Counted from the first letter of the stretch, positions 45,066-58,617 are shown. The stretch is DNA of 64,000 nucleotides from Sphagnum compactum (GCA_965153455.1 OZ234502.1:12741495-12805494); one strand, 5' to 3'. Numbers and translations are program-made. Notes: generated by a model from the letters alone, not told the origin.

Positions 45066-48000
45066 GAACTCTTCTGCATCATCATCATCATCGTCAAGCC
45101 AAGCCAAATCATCGCTTTCTCTTGTACTTTGTTGCTAGAAGAGAGCTAAGTCGCTCCATTGTAGCTAGCACAGGAAGAAAACAGAGGTTTGTCTTCCAAC
45201 GGTTACAAACTCACACACACACAGAGACAGGAGCTTTAGGAACTTTTCTTTCAGATTCTACATTGTTTCCTTGTTGCTGAGATTTGCAGTTTGTGAATCT
45301 ACTTACCCCCCTCCTCAGGTGCCGGCCATATTCCTCTTGCAATGAGTTTGTTTCTTTGTTGGTGCACTACTGTGCTGTTTTGCATTCTTGATCGGCGCTC
45401 TTGTCTTTTGGCATGTAGCAGTAGTATTAGGGTTTAGGGTTTGAGAACACATCTCTCTCTCTCTCTCTCTCTGTGTCAATGCAATACCAAACCAAGCAAG
45501 TTGAAAGAGTGTAAGATGTACCAAGGGGGAGATTGTGCTGCCAGTTTGAAACCCTACTTGCTCCAATTTCTCTGCTTTATGATCAAGATTATCGAACTGC
45601 TTTGCAACATCCTGTGGAATTGCTTACAATGTCTCTCTTACATTTGTTGACTGCTGTGAGAGATGTGAGAGAGAGATTGCAACTCTGAAACAGAGATGTG
45701 TGTGCACATGTGCGAGGCATCTCTTCAAATGCGAAGAGACAAAAACTTGTAAAAGACAATGCAAGTTTATTGCATCTTGTTGTTACTGTACCTCATGACC
45801 TCTGATGAGGAATCAGGAACCAGAGTGCCACAGCATCATTCTGCTGTTGTGTGATTTGCATGATTTTTCTGCTGCCATCCTTGCAAAAAAGGAGAGAGGG
45901 TTGTCATTATATTAGGTGATTTGCATGATTGTGCTGCCATTCATTTAATGAGAGAAGATTATCCTGCTGTTGTGTGATTTGCATGATTTTTCTGCTGCCA
46001 TCCTTGTGAAGGGGAGAGGATCGTCCAGCTGTTATGTGATTTGCATGATTTTGCTGCCATCCTTGTGAAGGAGAGAGGATACCACAGCTGCCAGCATACC
46101 AGGTTTGGATTGTGCACACACCCATGTATGCCTGCACACAGATGATGTTCATAATTTTGTATGAAAACTCTTTTGACATGGTTGATGATCTGCTAACAGG
46201 CAACAATCTCTGCACAAGGTTGACATCTTACAAGATCTCATCAGGTGCTCACCACCTACTCTGGAAAAGTTGGCTGCAGGACTCCTTGTAGGTAGATGTT
46301 ACTGTAGAGGTCCTGTCACCAGAAGAGTAAATGTTCTGCATTCTTGGTTCTATCACTTTTCTACTTGTGGTGTGTATCTCTGATGTCATTTCTTGTCAAA
46401 CTGGCAAGAAGAAAGCACAACTGTTGGAGCTATCATTTTTGTTCATGAATGCAATGAGGCTGAAGGTTCTGCTGTGTTTTCTGTTTATTGGCTGTGTGGT
46501 CAATTCTTAGAAAGATGCATGATAATGGTGAGAGAAGAGACTAATGAAGGTTTTGCAAGTGTGTTGAAACTACACATTCCCTGAAGAAGATAAAGATCCT
46601 GAAAATGCAAACAGCCAGAAAGAGCTTGTTGCAAGTCCAGAAGCTTTCTATGCCACAAATTTTTCCTTTGCTTTGCATGTTTCTACTGGTGCTGGAAACA
46701 GAACTTGTGCCCGTTTGATTTCCTTCTCTTTGGGAACCTTTCTTTGCTGTGATGGAAGCTCCATGTCCATGCACAGCAGCTGCCTATAGCTGTTGAGTTT
46801 GAAGATACCCACAGCATGTAATTGAAACTGTTTGCTCTGACAAGGAGAAGATGATTGAAGGAGGGGCATGAGGGAGGGATTGTGCAGCAGCAACAGGGGA
46901 GAAGATATGGGGAAAGAGCAGGGTGGCACCTCTAGTAGGACAGAACAGGAGGTTTTGTGCACAGCTTGGCCAACACATACATGCCAATGCAATTGTGGAA
47001 CTGGGCACTGTTATGCTCATCCATCCATATGTGGGTGCTTACATGCACACCTTGTCTCATGTGATTGTGGGTCCAATTTCAACAGTGGTTCCTCAAGCCC
47101 TCTAGTCTGAAATTTACCTTCCTATAGTGGAGAGTGCCTGCTCTTTCCAGACATGATGCTTGCATGGATTTTGGCCTTCTCTATGGACAATCAATCCATG
47201 TGGATGATTCAAAACTAGTAGACATTAGCAATTGGGGGCTGTGCCAGGTACAATCTGGTGCTGCAGAATTGCTCTGTAGCCAATTCCTGCATTTTCCAGT
47301 GATGTCTGTGTCACCAAATCATTGCTGATGTCCAAGCTTGGTTTGGTTTTGTGGAGGCAGGTGCATTTGGCAGCCAAGAGTGGTGATGAGTCTGGCTTAA
47401 TCACAGTGTCCTGTACTTCTTTCTTTGATTGTGGCAGCAGACAACTTTATATCTTCAGTCTTTCTTACACAGACAGCATTGAGTCCTATGACCACAAGCT
47501 GAGTGAAGGTGATGTCCAAATATATCCAATGCATCTGTGACATTCACCATTGCACACTCATGGATCTTTGCTTGTGGAAGTTGTAGAAAAGCATAATGCC
47601 TCTCTGTTGGGAGGTGTGGCCATGGGATTGGTGAAGATCAATTATGTCTCTTCAAAAGCTTGGTTGGCTTTCATTGCACACAAAGTGCAATGGACCTGGA
47701 AATGGAGCAGATGGTGATGTGGTTCACTGAGGTTCACCTCCTACATTACACCACCAACACAGACCTGTCCACAACATCACAAAGAACAGAAACCCCATTT
47801 GTCTAGCCTGGTCTTCCTCTCGCTGTAGGCCTGCTGGGATTCCATTGAGAAACAGGTTGCTTTTCAGCTGATACAGATTTTGACACTCTGACCTGCTTTC
47901 ATGTACCTCTGACAGTGTCATTGGGTGAAGGGTGCTCAGGAAAAGTCATCCACTTAGAGTTACTGGAGCTGGAGCTGGACATCTGGTTACAAACTGAAGC

Positions 48001-48157
48001 AGAGAATGACAATGCTTAGCTGCCCCTAAAACCCTAAACCTCCAAATAAAGCCATTTGATCCTGAGAGAAGGCTGGCAATAAAGAGGAGATAAGTTGAAA
48101 CCCTAGAGGATGTCAGGCAGGTTCTCCTTTATTCAATAGCAATGCCTAAAAAGGCAA
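45066..48157. other. 3-kb spacer after RPS17c
   Basis: The first few hundred bases are the RPS17c 3' region. A 60-bp minisatellite is at 45851-46085 and a (CT)n run at 45452-45471. Frames between 46.4 and 47.6 kb are short and resemble no known family, although base composition is gene-like. AAACCCTAAACCTCC at 48031-48045 is telomere-like and lies just beyond the 3' end of the AtuA gene. Confidence 0.5.
45851..46085. repeat. Minisatellite, about 60-bp unit, four copies
   Basis: GTGATTTGCATGATT recurs at about 45851, 45916, 45974 and 46036. Each copy is followed by GCTGCCATCCTT or a variant and a GAGAG block. The two middle-right copies are the closest. It is non-coding and lies downstream of RPS17c. 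Confidence 0.85.
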
Positions 48158-51100
48158 TCAAGGGGGTAGGATTATGAATTGACTAAGGAAAAGATCAGAC
48201 AAGGATTTCCCATGCCTATCAAGCCTGCGAGAACAAGTCACCCCTCCATCCAACACATTTCTCACCACAATGTTCAGAGCTTTCACTCCTGGCACCTCAT
48301 ATACATCCACTGGTGTTTTATCCCCATCTTCCACCTTCAGAGGCTTCCATCCTTTCTCAACTGCAAGCCTATTGATGTTTGCAGTTTCATGATGGTGGAG
48401 ATCCTGCAGACTATCCCGTCTATGATTTGGAAATAAATGCTCCATAACCTTTTGTACCCACGTGGGGGTAATGATCTGGCATAACCGGTCCAGGTCTGAT
48501 GGACAGTGAGGGATGATGCTCATATTGATCAGATCTCCCTTGTCACCTGTTCTTCCATGCGCCACAAGGTAGAGGGGAAGCTTCACCCCTGCTGGAGCTG
48601 GTTGCATGGTTGTCATCCCACTGGTACTACTCAAACCAACCACTGCCTTTTCTGGATCCAAAAAAGTTTACAGTTAATACCACTCACATAAAACACTTGT
48701 TGAAGAGAATGTTGAAAGCAAGGTTGTCGGTGCAATAGAAGAAGCCAACAGGAGGTTCTACAATCAGAAAAATACACAATAATAATAATCCATGCTTTTG
48801 AGGGTTGTTCCATTCACAACAGAACAGGGAGATTGTAGCCATTGCTTGTTGTTGCCATACTGGACACACACCTTCAAGACTCGTTTGGTTGACATCAGAC
48901 CAGCAAGGTGATGATGACTGGAGTTTTTCTTCACCATGTTGGTTACCATATTGCACCTGTGTCTGCCACAGAACATTCTCCCTTGGTACCTACAAGATCA
49001 TTGCCAAGGCAAAGTCTTTCAAAACATGTCTCGAGCAACTGATGACAAGAAAGTGGAAAACTAGAAGAATCTCTGATCAAACTCTGTCGAAAAGTGCAGG
49101 TTGGAGCCACTACACAAAGCCAACAATCTGTTAATCCTATGTCCTATTGTTGGAAAAACAAACTACAGGAGCCCAATGAGTTCTTTTACCAGGAACTTGT
49201 GGAGCTGGATTTCAGAGCCGTGTCCTGTTCTGCACACAAATTAAACCAAAAAACTGCCTTGAAAGTGATGAGCTATACTCAGCAGAAGGATACAATTTGC
49301 ACAGTGAAATCAATTTTCCATTGCTTCAACTTCATCAGAGCTGATAAATGGAGCCCAAAGTTGCGTACCTTATGCCGCCGCCACCAGCAGGACCATTGGT
49401 ATACAGAGCTTCAAACTCCTCTGTAAATTTAATGGCATGCACTCGCTGCTCAAAAAGCCCATCCATCCTTAACCTCACCTCCATTGGAGTCGGTCTAACA
49501 ATTTCCGGCACTTGTTCATCATGCAGAGGATAGACTTGTAGGCCATTTTGACCAATTTCATATGATAGTATGCAGGGGCTAGTACCTGGATATGATTCCT
49601 CCAACCATGTGCGCACCTGCAGCTTCCAGTCTGAAACTTTCAGTTTGGATTCAACAAAAGAATGTTTACGGTTTAACCATCATATGCTTCTGTCAATTTA
49701 TGTACTGTGTGTTAGTAAACTGCACAAACCCAACATGGAATGTTTTCAACTGCAAACAAGGTACATGTACTGATGGCAAAGAGAAAGCTTGCCAGATGAT
49801 CAGCAGCAGATGCTCGTTCAACACATGAAGCTCCTGCATATGAGATTTCTCCCCATCCCCTCCATCCACAGTCCTGCACACATAATGGCAACAATGATCA
49901 TCCCAAGGGTCTGTTTCTTGTACTCATGAAGAAGACAGAGACAGCATTTTATGGTCATAGAAGCCAAAGAAAGTGGTAACTTGTCAAAGAAGCAGAGAGC
50001 TGTTATTGACCTCACCATTTTAATGAAGGGTTTAGGGTTTTAAACCCTCAACCCCTCACCATTTATGTCCAATGCACTTTGGGCATCTCTTGCAGTAATA
50101 AGAGCTACAAAAAAGGTACCAGGTGAGAACTCACTTGGGGAACAAGGCGCAGGAGGTCACTGGGAGCAGATAGCAAAGCTGGACTGGCATTTTTCACCAG
50201 TACTTGATCTGGGGAAAGCACCTCAAAGGTAACATTACTTACATTGACAACCTGTAATGAGCAGAAGAAATCAAGGATTGTAATTTATGGCTTCTGTTGC
50301 CACCTCCAAATACATGTAACCTGTACTTTCATCATAAAACTCCCTTTGCATAAATTCCTGCAGATACTCTGGTCTGATGGGATGTCCTGTAACTGGGTAA
50401 AGCAAACTTTGCAGAACCTCACCACATCAGGAGTTATATATGCTGCAGGATCAGTTATTTCATAAAGCAGCTGCTGTGCACATGTGGCAAGGCTAAGCTC
50501 CCCTCCACTGTTCACAGCCTTCCCCAGTTTCAGCTCACCATTCCATCTGACATCTGCAAATGGGAGGGATGCATCTGCTAGCTGCTCTGCTGAAAAAGTC
50601 CGGTGTGGATCCGCTGTCCAGAAATTCAGATCACTCATTCAAGGTCATGCAAATATACTTGCCTTTTGATGCTTGGCATTTACTACAGAATTTTTTCATG
50701 GAGAGAAGCAGGAGAAACCTGGACAGATAGTCACCACTTCATGCATGCAAAAGCCTGATCCCAAGCAACAAAAAAGCATGCATATGTAGGCAGTACAAAG
50801 CTAAAACTCACCAGGATGCATAAAATAGCCACCAGTCAATTGACAGCCACATTCCAGCAGATGACCAGCAACCGTCCCTTGAGCAAGGTAATCCCAGTCT
50901 TGCCAGCTCCAACCCAACTCATAGATCTGATAGTACCCAATTGCAACCATGTGATATTCAGTACTCCTGTCAAAGAAATCACCCCCTGCTTGTTCCAGAA
51001 ATCCCCAATCTGTTATCTAAAGAGATGAGTAAGTTACCATGGGTGCAAGGAATAATGCTGCATCAGCCATGCGTGATGTTATCATTACATCTGGTTTGCA

Positions 51101-52991
51101 GGTCTTGAGCACATGTACAATTGGTGCTGCCCCAAGATACGTACTGCATCCCTGCACACAATGTGAGAATTCCATGTATGTCAAACTACACTCTGATCCA
51201 ATTGCAAACTAAGAATCAAAGCAACATGAGTCAAAAACTATTTGAGAAAGCAAAATGCTCAAGGATTAAAGTGAAAATCAAAAGAAGAGAGAAATGCCAA
51301 GAAAGATGAGAAAGGCCAAACTCCGTACCCCAAACTGTTGTGTGGAAATTGTTGAGTCATCTTGTACTGCATTACCTTAATGCAACAACCATTCTCCAAT
51401 TAGTGATCTGATGCTGCCCATGGGTGAGGACAAAAAAAATGAAAATTGGATAGATACTCAAGTTGAACCTGCAGCATGTGGGTATGTTACTGCAGTTGAT
51501 AGCAGTCAAAAGTCTGCTCTGATTTCCATGGGCAAATTATCAAGATCCTCTTCAACTTGATTTGGTGAAAAGCTCAGCTCTGACAGTCAGTGATAATGAT
51601 GAGGAGTCAAGGAAGCATGCTTGAGAAGCTTGCACCTGCTACATAGTCAAGAAGCTCATATGCAACTGCTACAGTGATAGACATCCCCAACTCAGCAGCC
51701 ACTCTCATAACTTCTTCCTGTGCCCCCAACACATCCACTGTATCACCCCAACACAGGTGCCTCTCCCAAGATAAGCCACTTTCCACATGAGGTTTAGGGT
51801 TTATATAGCATCACTATCAAGTAACACCATGTACTCTTAGAATGCTCACAAGAAATCAAGTTAACAAATTAGCTGCTGACCTTCTCCATTTTTTTTTCCC
51901 TCATCCCCACTGGTGTACAAGGTGCCTTTTTGGTTCCTGATTTAAAAGGAGGAAGCATCATTGGGAAACTGACCTGCACCCATGTTGGTAATCAAACATA
52001 CTCCCTTTCTAACAGCTGTTGGAAGGAGCAATCGCATCCATTCTGAGACTGTAACATTAAAAACTCATCATAAATTCACAAATCTTTCCATCAGAAATTG
52101 AGAAGATTTGCAGCTTTTTGTAATATGCAGACATACTAATACAACAGTTGCTTTAGGATAAGACTTCAATACTTTTAGTTCAGGCAGTGCAGAAGACAGT
52201 GGGATAGATGTGGGAGAGAGGGGGATTTACTGCGTGGATCAAATCCCTTGCCACCAGCCACCATAGTTTGATAGCGAACTGCCAAGGTGCGTTCGGCCAA
52301 GCACTCCAGTACAAGGTAATGCATGTCTGGTACTTTTTGCAGCAGGCGGAGAGCAGCAGCTGGTCTGTCCCCTGCAAATCCAGCTCCACAACCTATGCGC
52401 ACCACATCTTTGTGCCGCATTGTCTTCTTACCCCCCTGCAGGCATGCCAGAAATCCCCTCATCATCTTTGCAATACATGGGTTTTGGGTTTTACTTGAGG
52501 TTTTTCTGCAGCCACCCATTTGTGAAGAACTCTTCCTTTTAGTTTCTCCTGCATGTGAATGACTTAATTCCCCCCAAAAAACAAGAGCCCCACATATTCT
52601 CAAAACCTTTATGGAGCTCACTGAAGCTCATCATCATGACCCCAACTGGTGGTCAAGCTAAGCTTCTCATAAATTTCCAAAAACCACAGCCAATTCCGCA
52701 AGAGAAAAACCCTACCCACAATCAGCCATTGCCACCAGAACTCAATCACTGCTCTAGGGTTGCCATCCAAGCAAGCTCTGAGATTGAAATTGCAAGCTTT
52801 GTTTTCATTGATGTACAAGTGTGATTGTGGGTGGAATAATCACCAAGAGAGGGCTACATATCCAAAGACTCATCAACCTAAACCTAACCTATATATCACT
52901 GGGTGAAATCAAAAACATGGTTTGAGCCTTTTTGGGGGAGCTTGCAATTTCTGCTCCAAAATCATGGACTTATGAAACTCAAGAATCCCAA

Positions 52992-53022
<31 letters not shown>

Positions 53023-53130
53023 CTACTGCTGGTTGGGTTGTGAATTTATGAATGAATGAATGAATGAATGAATGGGTGCACTTACCAACAGCGTTTCAGA
53101 AGTGTGTTGCAGTTGCTCATGTAGCTCCAT
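48158..53130 (-). CDS. AtuA / DUF1446 family protein (acyclic terpene utilisation-like)
   Basis: Thirteen exons: 53086-53130, 52231-52435, 51974-52048, 51643-51737, 51038-51151, 50812-50926, 50423-50613, 50135-50251, 49771-49873, 49369-49630, 49190-49229, 48947-48989 and 48158-48651. Phases close and give 632 residues. The N-terminal DUF1446 domain shows [66 protein letters not shown] and [16 protein letters not shown] Gly-rich [16 protein letters not shown] joint leads to the C-terminal domain with [20 protein letters not shown]. In Pseudomonas, AtuA is encoded with acyclic terpene (citronellol/geraniol) degradation genes; its reaction is unclear. Plant homologues exist but their function is unknown. 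No transit peptide is evident. Exon 1 ([15 protein letters not shown]) is short and inferred from its ATG, donor and phase. Confidence 0.9.
52993..53076. repeat. Trinucleotide and tetranucleotide microsatellites in AtuA intron 1
   Basis: A run of about nine GCT/CTG units (52993-53019) is followed by a GAAT run (53047-53075). Both lie in the first intron, between exons 1 and 2. The GAAT run ends about 10 bases from the splice donor of exon 1. Confidence 0.85.
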
Positions 53131-55664
53131 GGTGTCCAAAATCCTGCAAACTCTTTGGAAGTCCCCTCCCCAACTCCCAAAGCTGTGAATGAATGAACAG
53201 AGTGTGTGAGTGTATTGTAAAGAAAGTTAGGTCACACAAGGCACATCAACTACAACACAAGTTTATAACTGAAGAGAACAAGGGGGTGTGTCACACTGTG
53301 GCCTTTGCCATTTACATTAAAAAGTCTCTTAAGGCAAAAGAAGAATAATTATGGAAACTCAAATATTTCACCATGCAAAAATATAATCTTCAAAAAAAAA
53401 TCCTCTAAAAGAAACCAAAATCCTTCAAGATATTATAACTCTATAACTAATCTCAAGTTTCAACACAAGCCAAAAAAAAAAAATCATCTTTCAAAAATCC
53501 TCATATAATAAAAATAGACCTATTATTATTATTACCTAAGGGGGGCCAAAATCCCTTAAGCTACTATACTCTATCATGAATCTAAACACAATATCCTTAA
53601 GGGCCTTGGTAGGCATGGCCACCAATGAATTTACATGTAGGGTAAGGTCCCATGGGGAGGCCATTCCTGAAGGCGACTTGGGATGAGGTGTCCCTAACCC
53701 CTTACCCTTCATAAGGCATGAAGTGAATAGTATCATAACCCCAAACAACATATGTAGTTACACCAACAACACAATGGTAATGTCTACTAATATCCCATAA
53801 GAGGACTTTTTAACTCAACTTTAGCATTGTGAACCAATGTTTTCTAACCTTAAAGGTTTCCCTATCCTCAAAAAAAACATTCCCTAAACATTGAAGTTGC
53901 TCTACACCATTGTTAAGGCTAGAGGTTGCTCCCTCTTCATTTTGCTCCTCCATTAGTAGAGCTCGCCTCCAATAGCAACCTTCTCCTCCAACAACAAACA
54001 ACACCAAAGAAACCAAGCGATGGTTTATTGCATCCATGGACATCTTTGATCAATGTGATCATGTTGCAACTCACTTGCATTGTTGGATGGGGTCGATCAT
54101 CATCTGTTCATGCTTTCACTCTAACCCCCACACTTTAAAATTGTTTGTTGACAAGGGTTTAGTGCTAAGGTTTATGTTTGTCATGTTTTGTGTGCACAAT
54201 TTTTTTTTCCTTTTCTTTTTGGTGACATCGGTTTAAGGTTAGGCTAGTTTGGTGTTCATTGGCAACTTGATCATAATGGGGAGCGTAATGAGCCATAGCG
54301 CCACCAGTGTACTCCTGGTTGTGTTTATATTGGGTGTATGAAGTTCGCATGAAATGGCTTGCAGTGGATGTATGTAAATCAATCGCACTGGACAGTGGAC
54401 ATGTTTCAATCAGGCTCTACATTTCCTTTATCCCTTTCATTTCATCGTGTTTGTTGTGTGTCTATGTTGCATTGGGGTTGCACGAACATTGTAAGGTTTG
54501 TTAGTAAGATGGTTCTTCCTCTTTAGGTGTCAAAACATTTTAAGTTCAAGTTAATTTTTAGTGTTGAACCGAATCCCAATATTGAATCATTGCACCATGT
54601 TCGATCTAGCTCTTGGCAAGGTGTTAATAGCACTCCAACTCCTCTCCTAAAACTTCCTAGAGGGTAGATGCTACCAGCTTTAGAAGCCTATTCCTAATTA
54701 GATTGCAACTTTTGGTTATTTGCGAATCTTGAAGGTTGGCCGCCCTACCAATTTGGAGGAAAATATATCGATGACGTCTTCTTGGTAGAGTCCTGAGAAG
54801 ACTTATGACTCACTCACTGGGGATGTAGACTATTGTTGGGCGGGTATGATGAAACTGCACAAACCCCCTGCCGGGTATCATGGCGGTTCCTAAAGTTCAT
54901 AATCATCACAACTCTCCGAAATATCAAATACCCATATTTTGAAATGTGTAACCCATGGTCCACACAAAAAAATAAAATAAAACAAAATTGAATTAGTCAA
55001 ATAACCACCGGTTCTTTGAAACCTGGCAGTTCCTTCAATGTTTTGATGTATCCAAAAACCGGCGGTTCTCCGGATCTGAAACGTTTGGAAAACCAGGCAG
55101 TAGTTATTTGTAAAAATTAGTGAGTTATTAGTGACCCAGTCAAAAGTTAGTGACCAGTGTTAGATTAATCTGGGAGTTAATTCTTTCTGAGAAGTTACTT
55201 TGAAGGTAAATCCTTTTGGGGAATAAGAGGAATTTTGGGGTTAACCTTTTCCGGAAATAAGGCTATTGTGGGGGGGGGGGGGGGGGGGTGGTTGGGGGGT
55301 TGTTCTTTTGGGATTCATTTTACATGGAGTAAATATACGATTGGCTAATAATATGACTAATTTCAATTAAACAAAATAAAAAAGAGGACCATTTTGAGGA
55401 TTGATGCTTTTGGGAAATAAGAGTAATTCAGGTCGACTAAATACAATTATTTTGTGGGCTCAACTGATTTAGAAGTCATTATGTGTAGGGTAAAGCCCTA
55501 GGGTGGGGACATTTTCAAAATAAGGGACTTAGGACAAGGCAATGAGATATCATATTTGATGAAATATATCTCAAGGTTATGGTCTTGTGATATCCGGAGT
55601 AGAATCTAGATTTCAAATTTTGAAATCTAGATAGGATATCATAATCCTACCTTAGGAAGATGGA

Positions 55665-55732
55665 TGACGGGATGGATGAAATGTCCGTCCGATTGGATGA
55701 CGGGACGGATTAAGGGGAAGCTTCATTCTTCC
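55665..55732. repeat. CGTCC-type dispersed repeat, opposite orientation
   Basis: GGATGACGGGA words followed by GGGGAAGCTTCATTC are the reverse complement of the block at 11265-11345, with small changes. The two copies are 44 kb apart and face each other. Confidence 0.55.
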
Positions 55733-56376
55733 TTTACTATATGTAATATCATAATCTTACCTAGATCTCCATATCAAGTAGGTATGGGGGGTTAAAGGAA
55801 AAGGTTTTGGGTAAGGTATAATAAGGTGTCGGGTGGTCGATAGGGTTAGAAAGGGAAGGTTAAAACCTACCTAGATTAAGTATCCTAAGTTTTGAAAGCT
55901 TTTAATTGGGTTTGGAAAAAAAGCTAATGCGGATTATGAAAACTAACTTGAATATTTGATAGATATTGTTTGATTATTATATATTTGACATTCTCAAAAA
56001 CTGGTCAAATAATTTTTAAAAAAATGCCTTTGATATCCTTTTTGGATATTTGAAATGGGTTTTCTTTTAAAAATTTACTAAAAGACTAGTTCAATTCTCA
56101 AAACCTATTTTGAAAACTAGATTCAATGGATGTGTTTTTTAATGTGATATTTGCTCAACATGATGTGAACTCAACATATGAACATTATTATGCAAGGTAT
56201 ATATTCAATTTTTGAAGATGCACGATTTTTTAAAGTTTTTAATTTAGATTTTTAATTTAGGGTTTGTTGAAGGAGCCACTTTGATTGGCTCATCACAAAC
56301 TTTTTTGAAACATTGGGCACTCCCGCCCCAAAATAGAAGTATAGCGGTGCTTCCCTTTGGCCCCCTTTATAGTTTA

Positions 56377-56425
56377 TATATATATATATATATATACATA
56401 CACGTATGTATGTATGTATGTATGT
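56377..56425. repeat. (TA)n and (GTAT)n microsatellites
   Basis: A run of about ten TA units is followed by CACG and six GTAT units. They produce spurious Tyr-Ile peptides in several frames. Confidence 0.9.
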
Positions 56426-56937
56426 GTGTATGTATGAAAGTTCAACAAATTGGGCCTCTTGGGTCACATTTAGGCTATGTGCTGCATCACCCTTTTTTTG
56501 CTAGACTATTTACCCTTTTTTGGTTTATTATTAAACTAATAACATTATGCGTATTTATATTTAGTTTTATTGATTACTTAAGGGATTGGGTCCAAAGTGA
56601 TTGATTTTCTCTTTCTTTTTTTCTTTTTTTTCTTTTGGGGAAATGGGCCTCTCTAATTGGCCCATCACCAAGAAAACACTTTACCCTAGGGAAAATTTAT
56701 CCCAAAATAGAAGCTTCAGTAGTAGATGTAATAATAATCCCTTTGGTTTATCTATATAGGCTACAAAGGTAAAAAAAAAAATTGGGGAAAGGATATGGGA
56801 TAAAGTGTGGTGCTATTGGGAACAACTTGTGGAACTTATGGGAACTTGATGAACATGATGGGAGCATAATGGGGAGACTTGGTAAGAACACAATTGGGAA
56901 GGAAAAAAAACATGGTGAGAACTGAGAACACCAACAT

Positions 56938-56959
56938 CCCCCCCCCCCCCCCCCCCCCC
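56938..56959. repeat. Poly-C tract (22 C)
   Basis: A pure cytosine run followed by an A-rich tract. Together with the 19-base G run at 55270-55288 it is a likely place for assembly length errors. Confidence 0.9.
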
Positions 56960-57032
56960 AAAAAGAAGAAAAAGAAAAAAAGAAATCTCAAATCCTAATT
57001 CTGTCATTTCTTTGCCTACCTCCTTTAGTTTA

Positions 57033-57163
57033 TGACCTTTTAACCTTTAACCTTAGGTTAGGGAATGGGCTCCCTAGGTTTAGTTAGTAGGTCATAAACT
57101 ACTCCTAAACTCCTAGGTTGTGGACCTTTTAACCTTAGGTTAGGGAATGGGCTCCCTAGGTTG
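57033..57163. repeat. Direct repeat around GGGAATGGGCTCCCTAGG
   Basis: GACCTTTTAACCTT, TTAGGTTAGGG and GGGCTCCCTAGGTT occur twice, at about 57035-57080 and 57122-57163. The two copies are nearly identical over about 40 bases. Confidence 0.8.
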
Positions 57164-57446
57164 GATTTTCTAATGCTGGAAAAAGCATTTGTGGGATGTG
57201 GTGGTCCGAGGAGGGGGAGGGAGAAGACAACCCAATGTAAGCATCAGTGGTCAGATCCCTCTCTCCCAAAGACAACCCACATCCTCACTCAAAAGGCAAA
57301 ACTGGTGAAGAAGAAGAAGGCCTATTTTCCCTCTTTCACAGAGACAACTGCTTTTGCTTGCCGCGTCCCAAACTCAGACTCATCAAACTTGTGCCCGGAT
57401 TCATTCTTTGTAGCTACTCCAATTAGGTTTAGGGTTTAGCGTTAAG

Positions 57447-57655
57447 CAAGTTCCAGAAGTAAGCACCCACCAACCCGAGCCAGAGCTGAGGGCCGCATGC
57501 TTCCAGAAATGCACCCCACTCATGCCACAGCTGAGGGGCGGGCGCATACTTCCAGAAAAAGCACCCACTCAAGCCAGAGCTGAGGGGCGCATCCTTACAG
57601 AAAAGTGGCCACTCGAGCTGGAGCTAAGGGGGCGCATACGTCCAGAAATCCCTGC
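57447..57655. repeat. GC-rich minisatellite, about 46-bp unit, 4-5 copies
   Basis: Units read roughly TTCCAGAAA, GCACCCACTC, GCCAGAGCTGAGGGGCGCAT. They vary by substitutions and small indels. One plus-strand frame reads through part of it, but the period is not a clean multiple of three across copies, so coding is unlikely. It is markedly more GC-rich than its surroundings. Confidence 0.85.
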
Positions 57656-58591
57656 TCCAAGGATGTTACTGAGCTTCAAAATCAACATGATTTTTTTAAT
57701 AATTTTTCTTCTGATACCCAGGTGAATAATAATAGCACAGAAGAACTGATGCTGCTGGGCGTTTTGGAAAACGGAATGCCCCAAGGCGCGGGGATTGTTC
57801 TGTTTTCCAGAATGTCCCATGGGATTTTTATGCTCTGTAAGCATACCTCCAAATGCACTTCAGAAAAAATCTCTGAGGTTTTTATGACTAACAAACACTC
57901 AATTAACAAATTTTTTATTAATCCATCACCATGTTTCTGATTAATGAAACAGCCACAGCTTTCAGGACCAGCTGGAAGTGGAAGCCAAAGTGGGGAGGGA
58001 CAATTACGGAAGCTTTGGGTTTTCTGTAATTGCATTTGAAGTGGAAGGTGTGGACAAGAGGGTCCTTGTGGCTGCAAACTAAAATGACCAGAGCACATCT
58101 GATTTTAGTTGCTGTGCTGCTGACAGAAGAATCTCTGTGACAAACTCTCAAAGGTGTTGTGCATGCAAGGCCACCTGAGATAGTACAGATAGAAAAGAAA
58201 AAAGGCGAGCACATAAATAGAAGTGAGGATCATGAAGTGACCCATCACACCAAAAAGAGCGCGCGTGTGTATTTATACTTGTAGATAACCCATAATGAAG
58301 GACTATACAGCTTACTACTATGAGTAATTTGTACTCAGGCAGAATCATTGCAGGTTACAGAAGATGAGGGGGATGGTATCAATGAATCAAGTCACTGATA
58401 AAAGAAGACCGCACCACAGGGAAGAGTATCAACACCAAACGCCATACATGCAAAACTATTACAAAGCAAACTGATTATTCACCAAAATTGATCGGAATGA
58501 TCAAACTGAAGCTTAAAAAAAGCTCCACTTATCAACAGGCTTGGAACAGCTCCACTTGCATAGCAATTAAAAGAATATTACAATGTTAAAC

Positions 58592-58617
58592 CTCTCTCTC
58601 TCTCTCTCTCTCTCTCG
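58592..58617. repeat. (CT)n microsatellite downstream of the V-ATPase gene
   Basis: About twelve CT units with one interruption. On the gene strand it is a GA run in the presumed 3' flank of the V-ATPase gene. Confidence 0.85.

Noticed and set aside
46541-47110. Overlapping frames on both strands at 46.5-47.1 kb
   Set aside because: None resembles a known protein, and frames on opposite strands are equally long, as expected by chance in less AT-rich DNA.
51636-51642. AtuA exon 4 donor at 51636 (after YVAG)
   Set aside because: This donor gives phase 1, which breaks the frame of exon 5. The GTAGCA donor after 51643 keeps the conserved reading frame.
56252-56604. Frames with Tyr-Ile repeats
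   Set aside because: They are translations of the (TA)n and (GTAT)n microsatellites.
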